From assembly GCF_009936375.1 (NCBI RefSeq), contig NZ_AP022332.1:3132501-3196500 (forward strand): a DNA stretch of 64,000 nucleotides, given 5' to 3'. A program made the translations under genes and the position numbers. Numbering within the stretch: position 1 is the stretch's first letter; the number at the start of each line of letters is the position of its first letter. This DNA is from Methylosinus sp. C49. Its GTDB lineage: Bacteria; Pseudomonadota; Alphaproteobacteria; Rhizobiales; Beijerinckiaceae. This document shows, piece after piece, positions 35,240-45,071 of the stretch. The notes under the pieces were generated by a model, which saw only the letters and a list, made by a program, of their open reading frames with translations, searched no databases and was not told the DNA's origin.

Positions 35240-36762
35240 GCGCATTGTCCGAGCCGTCGTTCGACGAATTCGCCGCCGCCCATGAGACGGGCCGCGCGTC
35301 GCTGGTGGCGACGCGGCTCGTCGCTGATCTGGAGACGCCGGTCGCGGCCTATCTGAAGCTGACGCGCGCGCGGACGGCCAATGTCTTCCTGCTCGAATCG
35401 GTCGAGGGCGGCGCCGCCCGCGGCCGCTATTCGATGATCGGGCTCGACCCCGACATCGTGTTCCGCATCCATGGCGAGAAGGCCGAGATCAACCGCCGCG
35501 CGCTGCGCGACGCGAATGCTTTCGAGCCCTGCGCGAAACCGCCGCTCGATGCGCTGCGCGAGCTGCTCGCCGAATCCGCGATCGACGAGGTCGCGCATCT
35601 GCCGCCCATGGCGGCGGGCGTGTTCGGCTATCTCGGCTATGACACTGTGCGGCTGATGGAGCGCCTCGCCCCGGCCAAGGACGATAAGATCGGCGTGCCC
35701 GACGCGATCCTGCTGCGGCCGACCGTCATGGTCGTCTTCGACAATGTGCGCGACGAGATCATCGTGGTGACGCCCGCCCGCCCCGCGGCCGGCGTTTCCG
35801 CCAAGGCCGCCTATGAGGCGGCGCTCGCGCGGCTCGACGCCGTGGTCGCGACATTGGAGGCGCCGCTCGAGCAGCGCGAGGCGGAGGCCGATCCGCATCT
35901 TCTCGCCGAGGAGCCGGTCTCCAACACCGCGCCCGGGCGTTTCCTGGAAATGGTGGAGCGCGCCAAGGATTACATTCGCGCCGGCGATATTTTCCAGGTC
36001 GTGCTGTCGCAACGCTTCACCGCGCCTTTCGCTCTGCCGGCCTTCGCGCTCTATCGCGCGCTGCGCCGCGTCAATCCGGCCCCCTTTCTCTGCTTTCTCA
36101 ATTTCGGCGATTTCCAGATCGTCTGCTCCTCGCCGGAAATTCTGGTGCGCGTCGCCGAAGGAAAGGTGACGATCCGCCCCATCGCCGGCACGCGCTGGCG
36201 CAGCGCCGTGAAGGCGGAGGACGAGCGCCTCGCCGCCGAGCTTCTCGCCGATGAGAAAGAGCGCGCCGAGCATTTGATGCTGCTCGATCTCGGACGCAAT
36301 GACGTCGGCCGCGTCGCCGCGACGGGAAGCGTGCGCGTGACAGACAGCTTCACCATCGAGCGCTATAGCCATGTGATGCACATCGTCTCCAATGTGGAAG
36401 GCGCGCTCGATCCCGCGCGCGACTGCATAGACGCGCTCGCCGCCGGCTTTCCGGCCGGCACGGTCTCCGGCGCGCCGAAAGTCCGCGCCATGGAGATCAT
36501 CGACGAATTGGAGACCGACAAGCGCGGCATTTATGGCGGCTGCATCGGCTATTTCGGCGCCGGCGGGCAGATGGACACTTGCATCGTGCTGCGCACGGCG
36601 ATCGTGAAAGACGGCAAGATGCATGTGCAGGCGGGCGCCGGCGTCGTCTATGACAGCGATCCCGATTACGAGCATCGCGAGACGGTGAACAAGTCCAAGG
36701 CGCTGTTCCGCGCCGCCGAGGAGGCCGTGCGTTTCGCGACGCGCGCGCGTCGCGGGCAGTAG
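35236..36762 (+). CDS. trpE: Anthranilate synthase component I
   Basis: Turns chorismate into anthranilate using ammonia from TrpG. The 508-residue protein has the N-terminal regulatory lobe with LLESVEGGAARGRYS (the LLES tryptophan site) and the chorismate-binding domain with AGDIFQVVLSQRF, LDLGRNDVGRVA, SHVMHIVSNVEG and GFPAGTVSGAPKVRAMEII. In the usual PIAGTR(P/K)RG block it reads PIAGTRWRS, an unusual tryptophan. It starts with GTG overlapping the upstream chaperone gene's stop. The other trp genes follow 2.7 kb downstream, so the pathway is split but close. Confidence 0.95.
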   Translation: MSALSEPSFDEFAAAHETGRASLVATRLVADLETPVAAYLKLTRARTANVFLLESVEGGAARGRYSMIGLDPDIVFRIHGEKAEINRRALRDANAFEPCAKPPLDALRELLAESAIDEVAHLPPMAAGVFGYLGYDTVRLMERLAPAKDDKIGVPDAILLRPTVMVVFDNVRDEIIVVTPARPAAGVSAKAAYEAALARLDAVVATLEAPLEQREAEADPHLLAEEPVSNTAPGRFLEMVERAKDYIRAGDIFQVVLSQRFTAPFALPAFALYRALRRVNPAPFLCFLNFGDFQIVCSSPEILVRVAEGKVTIRPIAGTRWRSAVKAEDERLAAELLADEKERAEHLMLLDLGRNDVGRVAATGSVRVTDSFTIERYSHVMHIVSNVEGALDPARDCIDALAAGFPAGTVSGAPKVRAMEIIDELETDKRGIYGGCIGYFGAGGQMDTCIVLRTAIVKDGKMHVQAGAGVVYDSDPDYEHRETVNKSKALFRAAEEAVRFATRARRGQ

Positions 36763-36785
36763 AGCCGGAGCGAAAGAGGCGGCGC

Positions 36786-37349
36786 GTGACCGAGCATACG
36801 CTCTATGAGGAGGCGGACGACCCGCACCGGCCGATCCGCCTCGGCGATGCGGGCGCGGCGGGGCAGTCGGCGCGCTGGGGCCATATGCTCACGCTGTTCA
36901 TGCGCGTCATGGCGCTGTTCTGGCTGCTGCAGGGCGTGATGCAATGGATCATTGTGCTCACCGCCAGCAAGCCCATATTCGACGAGACGCCGACCAACGC
37001 CGCCATCGCCGTCGTGTTCTTCGCCGTGCTCGATCTCGTCGCCGGCGTCGGGCTCTGGCTGGCGACGCCCTGGGGCGGCGTGCTGTGGCTGCTCATCGCC
37101 GGCGCGCAAATCTTCGTGACCTTGAGCGTGCCGGGGTTTTTCGCGGGCGGCTATTGGCTCATCGCCCTCGATCTCGCGCTCATCGGCCTCTATTTCTTCC
37201 TCACCTTCGAGGCCGGCCGCGATTATGAGGCGCAACGCCTGCGCGAGAAGCGCCGCCGGCGGCGCGGTTCCGAGGCCGAGGGCGCCGACAGCCGCTTCAG
37301 CCGCCTGCAACGGCAGGCGCGTGCGCTTCTCGCCCGGCTCGGCCGGTGA
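36786..37349 (+). CDS. DUF6163-like membrane protein
   Basis: A 187-residue protein with four membrane helices (LTLFMRVMALFWLLQGVMQ, AAIAVVFFAVLDLVAGVGLWL, VLWLLIAGAQIFVTLSV, WLIALDLALIGLYFFLTF) and a positively charged tail. It matches the DUF6163 family of Hyphomicrobiales, whose gene is usually next to ldtR, as here. The likely start is GTG at 36786, 24 bp after trpE. The function is unknown; linkage to ldtR suggests a link to the cell envelope. Confidence 0.75.
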   Translation: MTEHTLYEEADDPHRPIRLGDAGAAGQSARWGHMLTLFMRVMALFWLLQGVMQWIIVLTASKPIFDETPTNAAIAVVFFAVLDLVAGVGLWLATPWGGVLWLLIAGAQIFVTLSVPGFFAGGYWLIALDLALIGLYFFLTFEAGRDYEAQRLREKRRRRRGSEAEGADSRFSRLQRQARALLARLGR

Positions 37350-37569
37350 GACGCGCAGCGCACGTCCGCGACCACGTCCGCGACACGGCTAATACAATTC
37401 TAACAATTTGATTCACCACCCATTTACCGCATCGACGGTAGTGGAGGTAAACGACGGATTCAGGCTGTTGTTTAAAGCGGTCTTCATTCGCGGCGGATAG
37501 GTTCTGGTCCATCGAGACACGGACCGGACTTTCCAATATCCGGCGCAATAAACGAGACGGAGCTTGTTC

Positions 37570-38082
37570 ATGAATACGGCGTCGAAGACCGAGGCGGCGC
37601 AGGTCCGCTCGGAGAAGATCAACGAAATTCGTCCGATCTATCTCGAATCCCTCACGCTGGTGGAGCGTCTGCATCGCCGCCTGCTCGACGTCATCAAGGA
37701 CGAGTTCGACCGCCGCAATCGCGGCGACGTCAATTCCGTGCAGGCGCTGCTGCTCTACAATATCGGCGACAAGGAGCTCACCGCGAGCGAGCTGCGCACC
37801 CGCGGCTATTATCTCGGCTCCAATGTCTCCTACAATGTCAAGAAGCTCGTCGAGATGGGCTACCTCCACCACGCCCGCTCGCGCGTCGATCGCCGCTCCG
37901 TGCGCATCAGCCTCACGCCCAAGGGCAAGGAGGTTCATGATATCGTCGCAGCTCTCTACGAGAAGCATGCGACCACCGTGGAGCAGATCGGCGGCGTTTC
38001 CACCGCCGAGTTCCGCACTGTCAACACCGCGCTGACGCGCCTCGAGCGCTTCTGGACGGATCAGATTCGCTATCGCCTCTGA
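37570..38082 (+). CDS. ldtR: LdtR-like MarR-family winged-helix regulator
   Basis: A 170-residue regulator: N-terminal dimer helices (RPIYLESLTLVERLHRRLLDVI), then a winged helix (DVNSVQALLLYNIGDKELTASEL, GYYLGSNVSYNVKKLVEMGYL) and wing (SRVDRRSVRISLTPKGKEV). It matches LdtR, which in Liberibacter and Rhizobium relatives controls an L,D-transpeptidase gene and osmotic tolerance. I chose the ATG at 37570 (MNTASKTEAAQ). The 220-bp upstream gap is AT-richer and likely its promoter. A clear terminator follows at 38114-38149. Confidence 0.82.
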   Translation: MNTASKTEAAQVRSEKINEIRPIYLESLTLVERLHRRLLDVIKDEFDRRNRGDVNSVQALLLYNIGDKELTASELRTRGYYLGSNVSYNVKKLVEMGYLHHARSRVDRRSVRISLTPKGKEVHDIVAALYEKHATTVEQIGGVSTAEFRTVNTALTRLERFWTDQIRYRL

Positions 38083-38113
38083 CGCTTCCTCCTAGACTTT
38101 CTCCGCTCCACTC

Positions 38114-38149
38114 GGGCGATCTTCGCTTTACGCGTCGATCGCCCTTTTT
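38114..38149 (+). terminator. Rho-independent terminator after ldtR
   Basis: Stem GGGCGATC / GATCGCCC (38114-38121 and 38137-38144) with a 15-nt loop, followed by five T. Confidence 0.85.
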
Positions 38150-38242
38150 CTTGGCCGCATATTGCGGATTCTCGGCCGAATGTCGCGGATTTCTGCTATG
38201 AGAAGCCGTCGCGGACGTCACGTCGATAGAGAGGCCTCTTCC

Positions 38243-39334
38243 ATGCGCTGGTCGCTCACGCTCGGCTCGTTCAAGGGCACGGCCGTCCGCATTCACATCA
38301 CTTTTCTGCTGCTGCTCGCCTGGATCGGCTTTTCCGCCTATCGCAGCGGCGGCGCGCAGGCGGCGCGCGACAGCGTGATCTTCATCACGCTCATCTTCGC
38401 CTGCGTCGTGCTGCATGAGTTCGGGCATATTCTGATGGCCCGGCGCTTCGGCATTTTTTCGACAGAGGTCACGCTGCTGCCGATCGGCGGCGTCGCCAAT
38501 CTCGACCATATGCCGGAAAAACCCCATCAGGAGCTGCTGGTCGCGCTCGCCGGGCCGATGGTGAATATCGTCATCGCCACGGCGCTGTTCGTCGCGCTCG
38601 GCGCCTTCCAGCCGGAGACGTTGGCGCAGCTCGACGATCCGCATCTCAACGTCCTCGCGCGTCTCGCCGCCGCAAATCTGTTTCTGGCGCTGTTCAACAT
38701 GATCCCGGCCTTCCCCATGGACGGCGGCCGCGTGCTGCGCGCCGCTCTCGCAATGTGGCTGCCGCGCGGAAAGGCGACGCGCATCGCCGCCTCCATCGGC
38801 CAAGGCTTCGCCTTCGCGCTCGGGTTCTTGGGGCTGTTCGGCAATCCCATGCTCGTCTTCATCGCCATTTTCGTCTACATCGCCGCCAGCGGCGAGGCGC
38901 AGATGACGGTCGCGAGCGAGGCCGCGCGCGGCCTCACCGTCGCCGACGCCATGGAGACCCGCATCGCCGCCATCGGCTGGGGCGCCGACCTCGGCGAGGC
39001 GGTCGAGACATTGCTCGCCACCTCGCAGGATCAGTTTCCGGTGGTCGCGGCGGATGGCCGCTTCATGGGGCTGCTCGACCGCTCGGACATCATCGAGGCG
39101 CTGAAGGCCGACGACCGCAGCGCGCCGATCGCCCCTCATGTGCAGCGCGACGCCCCCACCGTGAACGCGGCTGCGCCGCTCGATGAGACGATCGAAAAAT
39201 TCGCCGGCGCCTCGGCCATGGGCGTGCTCAGCGCCGATGGCGCGCTGGTCGGCCTGCTGACGCGCCAGAGCATCGGCGAGATCATGCTGATCGCCAATCT
39301 GCGGCCGGACTGGCGGCTGGGCCGGCGCGGGTAG
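38243..39334 (+). CDS. Site-2 protease-family zinc metalloprotease with CBS domains
   Basis: A 363-residue membrane protease (M50B, SpoIVFB type). The zinc motif HEFGH is in VVLHEFGHILMARRFG and the third ligand in FNMIPAFPMDGGRVLRA; there are six membrane helices before residue 220. The last 130 residues form two CBS domains (LTVADAMETRIAAIGW, DQFPVVAADGRFMGLLD, APLDETIEKFAGASAMGVLS), which usually sense adenine nucleotides. It cleaves membrane-embedded substrates to send signals; the substrate is unknown. I chose the ATG at 38243 (MRWSLTLGSFKGTAV), the typical N-terminus. Confidence 0.92.
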   Translation: MRWSLTLGSFKGTAVRIHITFLLLLAWIGFSAYRSGGAQAARDSVIFITLIFACVVLHEFGHILMARRFGIFSTEVTLLPIGGVANLDHMPEKPHQELLVALAGPMVNIVIATALFVALGAFQPETLAQLDDPHLNVLARLAAANLFLALFNMIPAFPMDGGRVLRAALAMWLPRGKATRIAASIGQGFAFALGFLGLFGNPMLVFIAIFVYIAASGEAQMTVASEAARGLTVADAMETRIAAIGWGADLGEAVETLLATSQDQFPVVAADGRFMGLLDRSDIIEALKADDRSAPIAPHVQRDAPTVNAAAPLDETIEKFAGASAMGVLSADGALVGLLTRQSIGEIMLIANLRPDWRLGRRG

Positions 39335-39454
39335 AGAAGCCGGCTCCCCGGCCGAGCGGCGCGAATGAATTGACTTGAGCGGCCGAAGAGCCGAAAAAAT
39401 CGAGCCGCGGCGGGAGAGCAAGCCCACGCCGCCGAGAACCGGACCCAAGCGCGA

Positions 39455-40066
39455 ATGACAAAAGTCACGCTCATCGACAATTACGACAGCTTCACCTTCA
39501 ACCTCGTGCATTATTTCGGCTCGCTCGGGGCCGAGGTGACGGTCAAGCGAAACGATGCGGTCTCGGTCGCCGAAGTGCTCGCCTCCGGCCCGGAGGCGAT
39601 CGTGCTCTCGCCCGGCCCCTGCACGCCCAAGGAGGCGGGCATCTGCCTCGATCTCATCGCGGCGGCCTGGGCGAATATTCCGATTTTCGGCGTCTGCCTC
39701 GGCCATCAGTCCATAGGATTGTCGTTCGGCGGCGATGTGATCCGCGCGCCCCTGCCCGTGCATGGCAAGATGGCGACGATCCTGCACAAGGGCGAGACGA
39801 TCTTCCGCGGCATCGAAGGGCCGTTCCAGGCGACGCGCTATCACTCGCTGATCGTCGCGCGCGAGACCTTGCCCTCCTGCCTACGCGTCACCGCCGAGAC
39901 TCCAGACGGGCTCATCATGGGCCTCTCGCATGAGAGCGCGCCCGTGCATGGCGTGCAATTCCATCCCGAGAGCATCACCTCGGAGCATGGGCACAAGATT
40001 TTGCGCAATTTCCTCGATCTCGCGCAGGAGTGGAACGCGACGCGCCGCCCCGCCAAAGTCGCGTGA
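39455..40066 (+). CDS. trpG: Anthranilate synthase component II (glutamine amidotransferase)
   Basis: Supplies ammonia from glutamine to TrpE. The 203-residue protein has LIDNYDSFTFNLVHYF, LSPGPCTPKEAGICLDLI, the nucleophile cysteine in IFGVCLGHQSIG, and HGVQFHPESITSEHG with the His-Glu pair. The start is ATG at 39455 (MTKVTLIDNYDS). trpD follows 49 bp later. It could also serve para-aminobenzoate synthesis, as some TrpG do. Confidence 0.96.
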   Translation: MTKVTLIDNYDSFTFNLVHYFGSLGAEVTVKRNDAVSVAEVLASGPEAIVLSPGPCTPKEAGICLDLIAAAWANIPIFGVCLGHQSIGLSFGGDVIRAPLPVHGKMATILHKGETIFRGIEGPFQATRYHSLIVARETLPSCLRVTAETPDGLIMGLSHESAPVHGVQFHPESITSEHGHKILRNFLDLAQEWNATRRPAKVA

Positions 40067-40115
40067 TCCAATGCGAGCCGGAAGGCTCGCTCTCCTTCAA
40101 CAGAGACATTCGGCC

Positions 40116-41129
40116 GTGACCGACCTCAAGCCCTATCTCGCGACCCTCGCCACCGGCGCGACGCTCTCCCGCCAGGAGGCGCGCGCGGCGATCTCCACGG
40201 TGCTCGAAGGCGGCGCGACGCCGGCGCAGCTCGGCGCCTTTCTGATGGGCCTGCGCCAGCGCGGCGAGACGGTGGACGAAATCATCGGCGCGGCGGAGGC
40301 CATGCGCGCGGCGATGGCGCCGGTCGCGGGCGCGCGAGACGCGATCGACATTGTCGGCACGGGCGGCGACGGCGCCGGCACCTATAATGTCTCCACTCTC
40401 GCGGCGATCATCGTCGCCGGCTGCGGCCTGCGCGTCGCCAAGCATGGCGGAAGGGCCGCCTCCTCGCGCTCCGGCGCCAGCGACGTGCTGGCGGAACTCG
40501 GCGTCAAGGTCGGCGTCACGCCCGAGCACGCCGCATTTTGTCTCGCCGAAACAGGCATTTGCTTCATGGCTGCGGCGACGCATCACCCCGCCATGCGCCA
40601 CGCCGCGCCGGTGCGCGGAGAGCTCGGCCTGCGCACGATTTTCAATCTGCTCGGCCCGCTGTGCAATCCGGCGCGGGTGGAGAAGCAGCTGCTCGGCGTC
40701 TCCTCGCGCGCGCTGCTGGAGCCGCTGGCGCGCGTCTTGGCGGAACTGGGCGCAAAGCGGGTCTGGCTCGTCCATGGCGAGGACGGGCTCGACGAATTGA
40801 CGACGACCGCGCCCTCTCACGTCGTCGCGCTCGAGGACGGCGCCGTCCGAAGCTTCACGGTGACGCCGGAGGAAGCAGGGTTGGCGCGCGCTGAGCCGCA
40901 GGCGCTCGTCGGCGGCGATCCCGCCCATAACGCAAGCGCGCTGCGGGCCGTGCTGGCCGGGGCGCGCGACGCCTATCGCGACATCGCCGCGCTCAACGCC
41001 GCGGCGGCGCTGGTGGTGGCGGGAGCGGCGGCCGATCTCCGCGAGGGCGCAAATCTCGCCGCGCGGGCGCTGGACAGCGGCGCCGCGCAGGCGAAGCTCG
41101 AGGCGCTCATCCGCGTCTCCAACGCCTGA
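40116..41129 (+). CDS. trpD: Anthranilate phosphoribosyltransferase
   Basis: Transfers phosphoribosyl from PRPP to anthranilate. The 337-residue protein has DIVGTGGDGAGTYNVST (PRPP loop), KHGGRAASSRSGASDVLAELG and LGPLCNPARVEKQLLGV. The family's KHGNRxxSS is KHGGRAASS here. It starts with GTG at 40116. It lies between trpG and trpC. Confidence 0.96.
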   Translation: MTDLKPYLATLATGATLSRQEARAAISTVLEGGATPAQLGAFLMGLRQRGETVDEIIGAAEAMRAAMAPVAGARDAIDIVGTGGDGAGTYNVSTLAAIIVAGCGLRVAKHGGRAASSRSGASDVLAELGVKVGVTPEHAAFCLAETGICFMAAATHHPAMRHAAPVRGELGLRTIFNLLGPLCNPARVEKQLLGVSSRALLEPLARVLAELGAKRVWLVHGEDGLDELTTTAPSHVVALEDGAVRSFTVTPEEAGLARAEPQALVGGDPAHNASALRAVLAGARDAYRDIAALNAAAALVVAGAAADLREGANLAARALDSGAAQAKLEALIRVSNA

Positions 41130-41179
41130 GCGCGAAAAGACCGCGGCGCGCCGCCGCGCTGGCGGGAAATGCTTCGTGT

Positions 41180-41222
41180 CCTTCGTGTCTTCGTGGTAGA
41201 AAACCTCTCGAAGACGCGAAGG
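41180..41222 (+). promoter_or_regulatory. Hairpin in the trpD-trpC gap
   Basis: A 14-bp inverted repeat (CCTTCGTGTCTTCG at 41180-41193 and CGAAGACGCGAAGG at 41209-41222, one G-T pair) with a 15-nt loop, ending 12 nt before the trpC start. The left arm belongs to a tandem CTTCGTGTC sequence that looks like a dispersed repeat. It could limit trpC translation or act as a pause. Confidence 0.5.
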
Positions 41223-41234
41223 ACCGTGAGCGGC

Positions 41235-42059
41235 ATGACCGACATTCTGAGCAGGATCGAAGCCTATAAGCGAACCGAGATCGCCGAGGCCAAAGTGCGC
41301 ATGCCGCTGGCGACGCTCGAGCGCAATGTGCGCGACCACGATCCGCCGCGCGGCTTCGTCCATGCGATAGAGGCCAAGCTCGCCGAGGGGCGCATCGCGC
41401 TGATCGCGGAAATCAAGAAGGCGAGCCCATCGAAAGGCGTGCTGCGCCATGATTTCGATCCGCCGGCGCTGGCGCGCGCCTATGAGGCCGGCGGCGCCGC
41501 CTGCCTCTCGGTGCTGACCGACGGCCCTTCCTTCCAGGGCAAGCTCGAGGATCTCGAGGCCGCGCGCAAGGCGGTAAATCTGCCGGCGATTCGCAAGGAT
41601 TTCCTCTACGACCCCTATCAAGTGTTCGAGGCGCGCGCCCATGGCGCCGATTGCATTTTGATCATCATGGCCGCCGTCTCCGACGAGGAGGCCCTGCGCC
41701 TCAACACCACGGCGCATGATCTGCGCATGGACGTTCTCGTCGAGGTCCACAATGAGGAGGAGCTCGACCGCGCGCTGGCGTTGGAGACGCGGCTCATCGG
41801 CGTGAACAATCGCAATCTGCATACATTCGACGTCACGCTGGAGACGACTGAGCGGCTCGTCGAGCGCATTCCCAAGGACAGAATCATCGTCGCCGAGAGC
41901 GGCATAACGAGCCATGAGGATTGCCTGCGGCTCGAGAAGGCCGGCGTCTTCACCTTCCTCGTCGGCGAGAGCCTCGTGCGCAAGGACGATGTGACGACGG
42001 CGACGCGCGAGCTGCTGCATGGCTCGGTCAAGGGCGATCACCGGCGGGCGCGCGCATAG
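41235..42059 (+). CDS. trpC: Indole-3-glycerol-phosphate synthase
   Basis: Closes the indole ring of tryptophan. The 274-residue barrel has [17 protein letters not shown], the [14 protein letters not shown] segment, [39 protein letters not shown] and FLVGESLVR, all in order. The ATG is at 41235. moaC begins immediately after its stop (no gap), the usual order trpC-moaC-moeA in alphaproteobacteria. Confidence 0.97.
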   Translation: MTDILSRIEAYKRTEIAEAKVRMPLATLERNVRDHDPPRGFVHAIEAKLAEGRIALIAEIKKASPSKGVLRHDFDPPALARAYEAGGAACLSVLTDGPSFQGKLEDLEAARKAVNLPAIRKDFLYDPYQVFEARAHGADCILIIMAAVSDEEALRLNTTAHDLRMDVLVEVHNEEELDRALALETRLIGVNNRNLHTFDVTLETTERLVERIPKDRIIVAESGITSHEDCLRLEKAGVFTFLVGESLVRKDDVTTATRELLHGSVKGDHRRARA

Positions 42060-42548
42060 ATGCTGACGCATCTCTCGAACAAGGGCGAAGCGCATATCGT
42101 CGACGTCTCCGACAAGGCGGAGACGAAACGCGTCGCCATCGCTCGCGGACAGATCGTGATGGACGCCGCGACGCTCGCTCTCGCGGTCGAGGGACAGGCG
42201 AAGAAGGGCGATGTGTTCGGCGTCGCCCGCATCGCCGGCATTATGGCGGCCAAGAAGACGCATGAGCTGATCCCGCTCTGCCATCCTCTGCCCGTCACCA
42301 AGATCGCGGTCGATCTCGAGCCGGACGCCAATCTCCCCGGCGTGCGCGCGACGGCGGAAGTTTCGGTCACGGGCAAGACCGGCGTGGAAATGGAGGCGCT
42401 GACCGCGGTCGGCGTCGCTCTGTTGACGATCTACGACATGCTGAAGGCCGTCGATCGCGGCATGCGCATCGAGGGAATCGAGCTGGTCGAGAAGCGCGGC
42501 GGACGCTCCGGCGAATGGCGTCGCGACGAAATGGACAAGAATGGCTGA
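42060..42548 (+). CDS. moaC: Cyclic pyranopterin monophosphate synthase
   Basis: Works after MoaA in molybdenum cofactor synthesis, making cyclic pyranopterin monophosphate. The 162-residue protein has MVDVSDK-like [37 protein letters not shown] and [19 protein letters not shown], and the conserved KAVDRGM. It starts the base after trpC ends and overlaps moeA by 8 bp. Confidence 0.97.
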   Translation: MLTHLSNKGEAHIVDVSDKAETKRVAIARGQIVMDAATLALAVEGQAKKGDVFGVARIAGIMAAKKTHELIPLCHPLPVTKIAVDLEPDANLPGVRATAEVSVTGKTGVEMEALTAVGVALLTIYDMLKAVDRGMRIEGIELVEKRGGRSGEWRRDEMDKNG

Positions 42549-43794
42549 AGACAAATTGCTGTCCGTGGACGAAGCGCTCGCCCGCGTGCTCGCCGGCGCG
42601 ACGCGTCTCTCCGGCGAGGAGGAGGTTCCGCTCTTCAAAGCGCTCGGCCGCACTTTGGCGAAGGATCTCGTCTCGCGCCGTACGCAGCCACCGGTCGCGG
42701 TCTCCGCCATGGACGGCTATGCGCTGCGCGCCGCCGATCTTTCAGCGCCCGACGGGCGTCTGAAGCTCGTCGGCGAGAGCGCCGCCGGCCATGGCTATCA
42801 CGCTCCGCTCGCCGCCGGCGAGACCGTGCGCATCTTCACCGGCGCGCCCGTGCCGGAAGGCGCCGACACGATCCTGCTGCAGGAGGACGCTGCGATCGAC
42901 GCGGCCGGCGTCGGCGCCGCCTCCCCGCCCCCGCCCGGCCGGCATATTCGCGAGCGCGGGCTCGATTTTCGCGAGGGCGATCCTGCCCTCTTCGCCGGAA
43001 CGCGCCTCGGCCCCAGCGAGCTGGCGCTCGCCGCCGCCATCAATCATCCGCTGCTTCCCGTCGCGCGGCGCCCGCGCGTGGCGCTGATCGCCTCGGGCGA
43101 CGAGTTGGTTCCGCCCGGCGCCGAGCCCGGCCCCTCGCAGATCATCGCCTGCAACTCCTATGCGGTGGCCGCCATCGCCGAAGCCGCCGGCGCCGAGGCG
43201 ATCGATCTCGGCATTTTCCGAGACGACATCGCCGAGCTGGAAAAAGCCCTCGAGCAGGCCCGCGCGGCCAAGGCCGATATTGTGGTGACGCTGGGCGGCG
43301 CCTCGGTCGGCGATCACGATCTCTTGCGCCCGGCCCTCGCCCGCCAGGGCATGGCGCTCGACTTTTGGCGCATCGCCATGCGGCCGGGCAAACCGCTGAT
43401 CCATGGAACGCTGGGCGAGGCGCGCATTCTGGGCCTGCCGGGCAATCCGGTGGCGGCTTTCGTCTGCGCGCTGGTCTTCCTCGGCCCGCTCATTCGCGCC
43501 TTGCAAGGCGATCCGCGCGCAGGGGCGGACGAGACCGAGGCCGCCGTCGCCGGCGCGCCGCTGAAGCCCAACAAGGGCCGCCGCGACTATATGCGCGCGA
43601 CGCTCTCGCGCGACGCTTCCGGCCGGCTCGTCGCCACGCCGCAGGCCTTGCAGGATTCCTCGCTGCTGACCGAGCTGGCGCGCTCGCAGGCGCTGCTCAT
43701 CCGCGAGGCGGGAGACGGCGCTGTGGCGGCGGCCGGCGCGTGCCGGATTTTGAGGTTGCCGGGGGCGTTCGTCTCTCGAGACGCTCGGACCTAA
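42541..43794 (+). CDS. moeA: Molybdopterin molybdotransferase
   Basis: Inserts molybdate into adenylylated molybdopterin. The 417-residue protein has [48 protein letters not shown], the MoCF motif [14 protein letters not shown] and [18 protein letters not shown]. The C-terminal domain IV is complete. It overlaps moaC by 8 bp and is followed by a dispersed repeat. Confidence 0.96.
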   Translation: MAEDKLLSVDEALARVLAGATRLSGEEEVPLFKALGRTLAKDLVSRRTQPPVAVSAMDGYALRAADLSAPDGRLKLVGESAAGHGYHAPLAAGETVRIFTGAPVPEGADTILLQEDAAIDAAGVGAASPPPPGRHIRERGLDFREGDPALFAGTRLGPSELALAAAINHPLLPVARRPRVALIASGDELVPPGAEPGPSQIIACNSYAVAAIAEAAGAEAIDLGIFRDDIAELEKALEQARAAKADIVVTLGGASVGDHDLLRPALARQGMALDFWRIAMRPGKPLIHGTLGEARILGLPGNPVAAFVCALVFLGPLIRALQGDPRAGADETEAAVAGAPLKPNKGRRDYMRATLSRDASGRLVATPQALQDSSLLTELARSQALLIREAGDGAVAAAGACRILRLPGAFVSRDART

Positions 43795-43800
43795 AATCCC

Positions 43801-43916
43801 CCTCATGCTGAGGAGGCGCCGCAGGCGCCGTCTCGAAGCGCGAGGGGCTCGAGAAGGCGGAACCGAATGGCTCCGCGTGCTTCGAGACGCCCGCTTCGCG
43901 GGCTCCTCAGCATGAG
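43801..43916. repeat. Long interspersed inverted repeat
   Basis: Outer arms CTCATGCTGAGGAG (43802-43815) and CTCCTCAGCATGAG (43903-43916) are perfect; inner arms CGTCTCGAAG (43829-43838) and CTTCGAGACG (43880-43889) are perfect too. It lies just after moeA and could fold as a double hairpin. Similar CTCATGCTGAGGAG / CGTCTCGAAG modules are common intergenic repeats in Hyphomicrobiales. Confidence 0.75.
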
Positions 43917-44025
43917 CGAGAGTCGGCGGCCTAAAACCGACGTTCGACCTCGAGCGCCAAACGCTCTCGTTCATTCTGCGGCTTTCAATTCCGAAAGTCG
44001 CCGGCCTCCACGATTCATCGACGTC

Positions 44026-44928
44026 TCAGGTCTCGGCTATTCTGGCGAGATAACGAATGTGCGCCAACAGAGCTCCTTCTGCGCTAGACGATCCGCCGAT
44101 AAGATGGTCGACCCGTTCTGTTCTGAAGCGGGGAACCGGACTTTGCGTTTCACGCGCGCTAACACGCACCTCGCTTCGCGAGTTCAGGCTCGCTACGACC
44201 AATCTCGCAACTCGTTCCCAAGCAATGACGTCTCGGTCGACACAGATGTAGGTCGCGTGGGGGCTTTCCGCCGTGGCTAGGACGCGGATGACCTTTGCTA
44301 CCGCGCGCACGTCAGAGAATTGCCGCCCATCGTCGCGTGCGGCTTCGAGGGGACGACCTTCCTTTGCAGCGACCACCATTGCTGCGATGCGATCGTCGCT
44401 GCGAAAGGAAGCCTCGGCAAACGCTGGCGGACCAACCACTGGGCCTGGACGAACCACGACGCCTGTCATTCGACGGCCCGCGCACGCCGCGCGAAGAAAC
44501 AGTTCTCCTGCGGCCTTCGTCGCACCGTAGAGATCGGTCGCGCTGAGGCCATCATCCTCGCTCATTTCTCCAGAGAACGGCCTGTGTACAGCGACCGATG
44601 ACAAATATATGCAACGCGTGAGACCAGCATCGCCAGCGGCTTCGAAAAGCTTCGCGGCGACGGACGTATCTCGCAACTTCAGTTCGTCGCCAGGATCGCC
44701 CCAAATGAGGGCGCCATGAACACAGACATCATGGCCCGGCATGACCTCCGCAATGCGCACTGCATCTTCGAGGTCGATCTCGCAAATTGTAAGCCGGGGA
44801 TGTCGCGCGAAGGGACCTAGCTTCCCTGACGATCGTACAACAGCGGTCACTTGATGCCGAGCCTCGAGAAGCTCGCGCAAAGTGTGGAGGCCAATGTAGC
44901 CCCCTGCGCCGGTCAGGACTATTCTCAT
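44026..44928 (-). CDS. NAD-dependent epimerase/dehydratase-family (extended SDR) protein
   Basis: A 300-residue extended short-chain dehydrogenase. The cofactor loop is TGAGGYIGLHTLREL; the catalytic Tyr-x-x-x-Lys is in DLYGATKAAGELF after CIYLSSVAVHRPF. Base composition is lower in GC than the genes on either side and its neighbours are unrelated (a dispersed repeat and vapBC), so it may be acquired. The substrate is unknown; candidates are a sugar nucleotide or another small ketone. Confidence 0.85.
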   Translation of the reverse strand: MRIVLTGAGGYIGLHTLRELLEARHQVTAVVRSSGKLGPFARHPRLTICEIDLEDAVRIAEVMPGHDVCVHGALIWGDPGDELKLRDTSVAAKLFEAAGDAGLTRCIYLSSVAVHRPFSGEMSEDDGLSATDLYGATKAAGELFLRAACAGRRMTGVVVRPGPVVGPPAFAEASFRSDDRIAAMVVAAKEGRPLEAARDDGRQFSDVRAVAKVIRVLATAESPHATYICVDRDVIAWERVARLVVASLNSRSEVRVSARETQSPVPRFRTERVDHLIGGSSSAEGALLAHIRYLARIAET

Positions 44929-45071
44929 GAGATCAGATGCTACTAGCGGATTGCGTGCCTATAGGAAATGCAGAGATCGAGAGCAAGCGATGCAACCCGG
45001 CATCGACCATCAGCACATCCACCACGCTGCTCGTGGCGGGCGCATATCTCCCCCGTTCATGCGCGCGGCCG

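Noticed and set aside
39975-42710. A 911-codon minus-strand frame opposite trpG, trpD and trpC
   Set aside because: Antisense shadow of clear trp genes.
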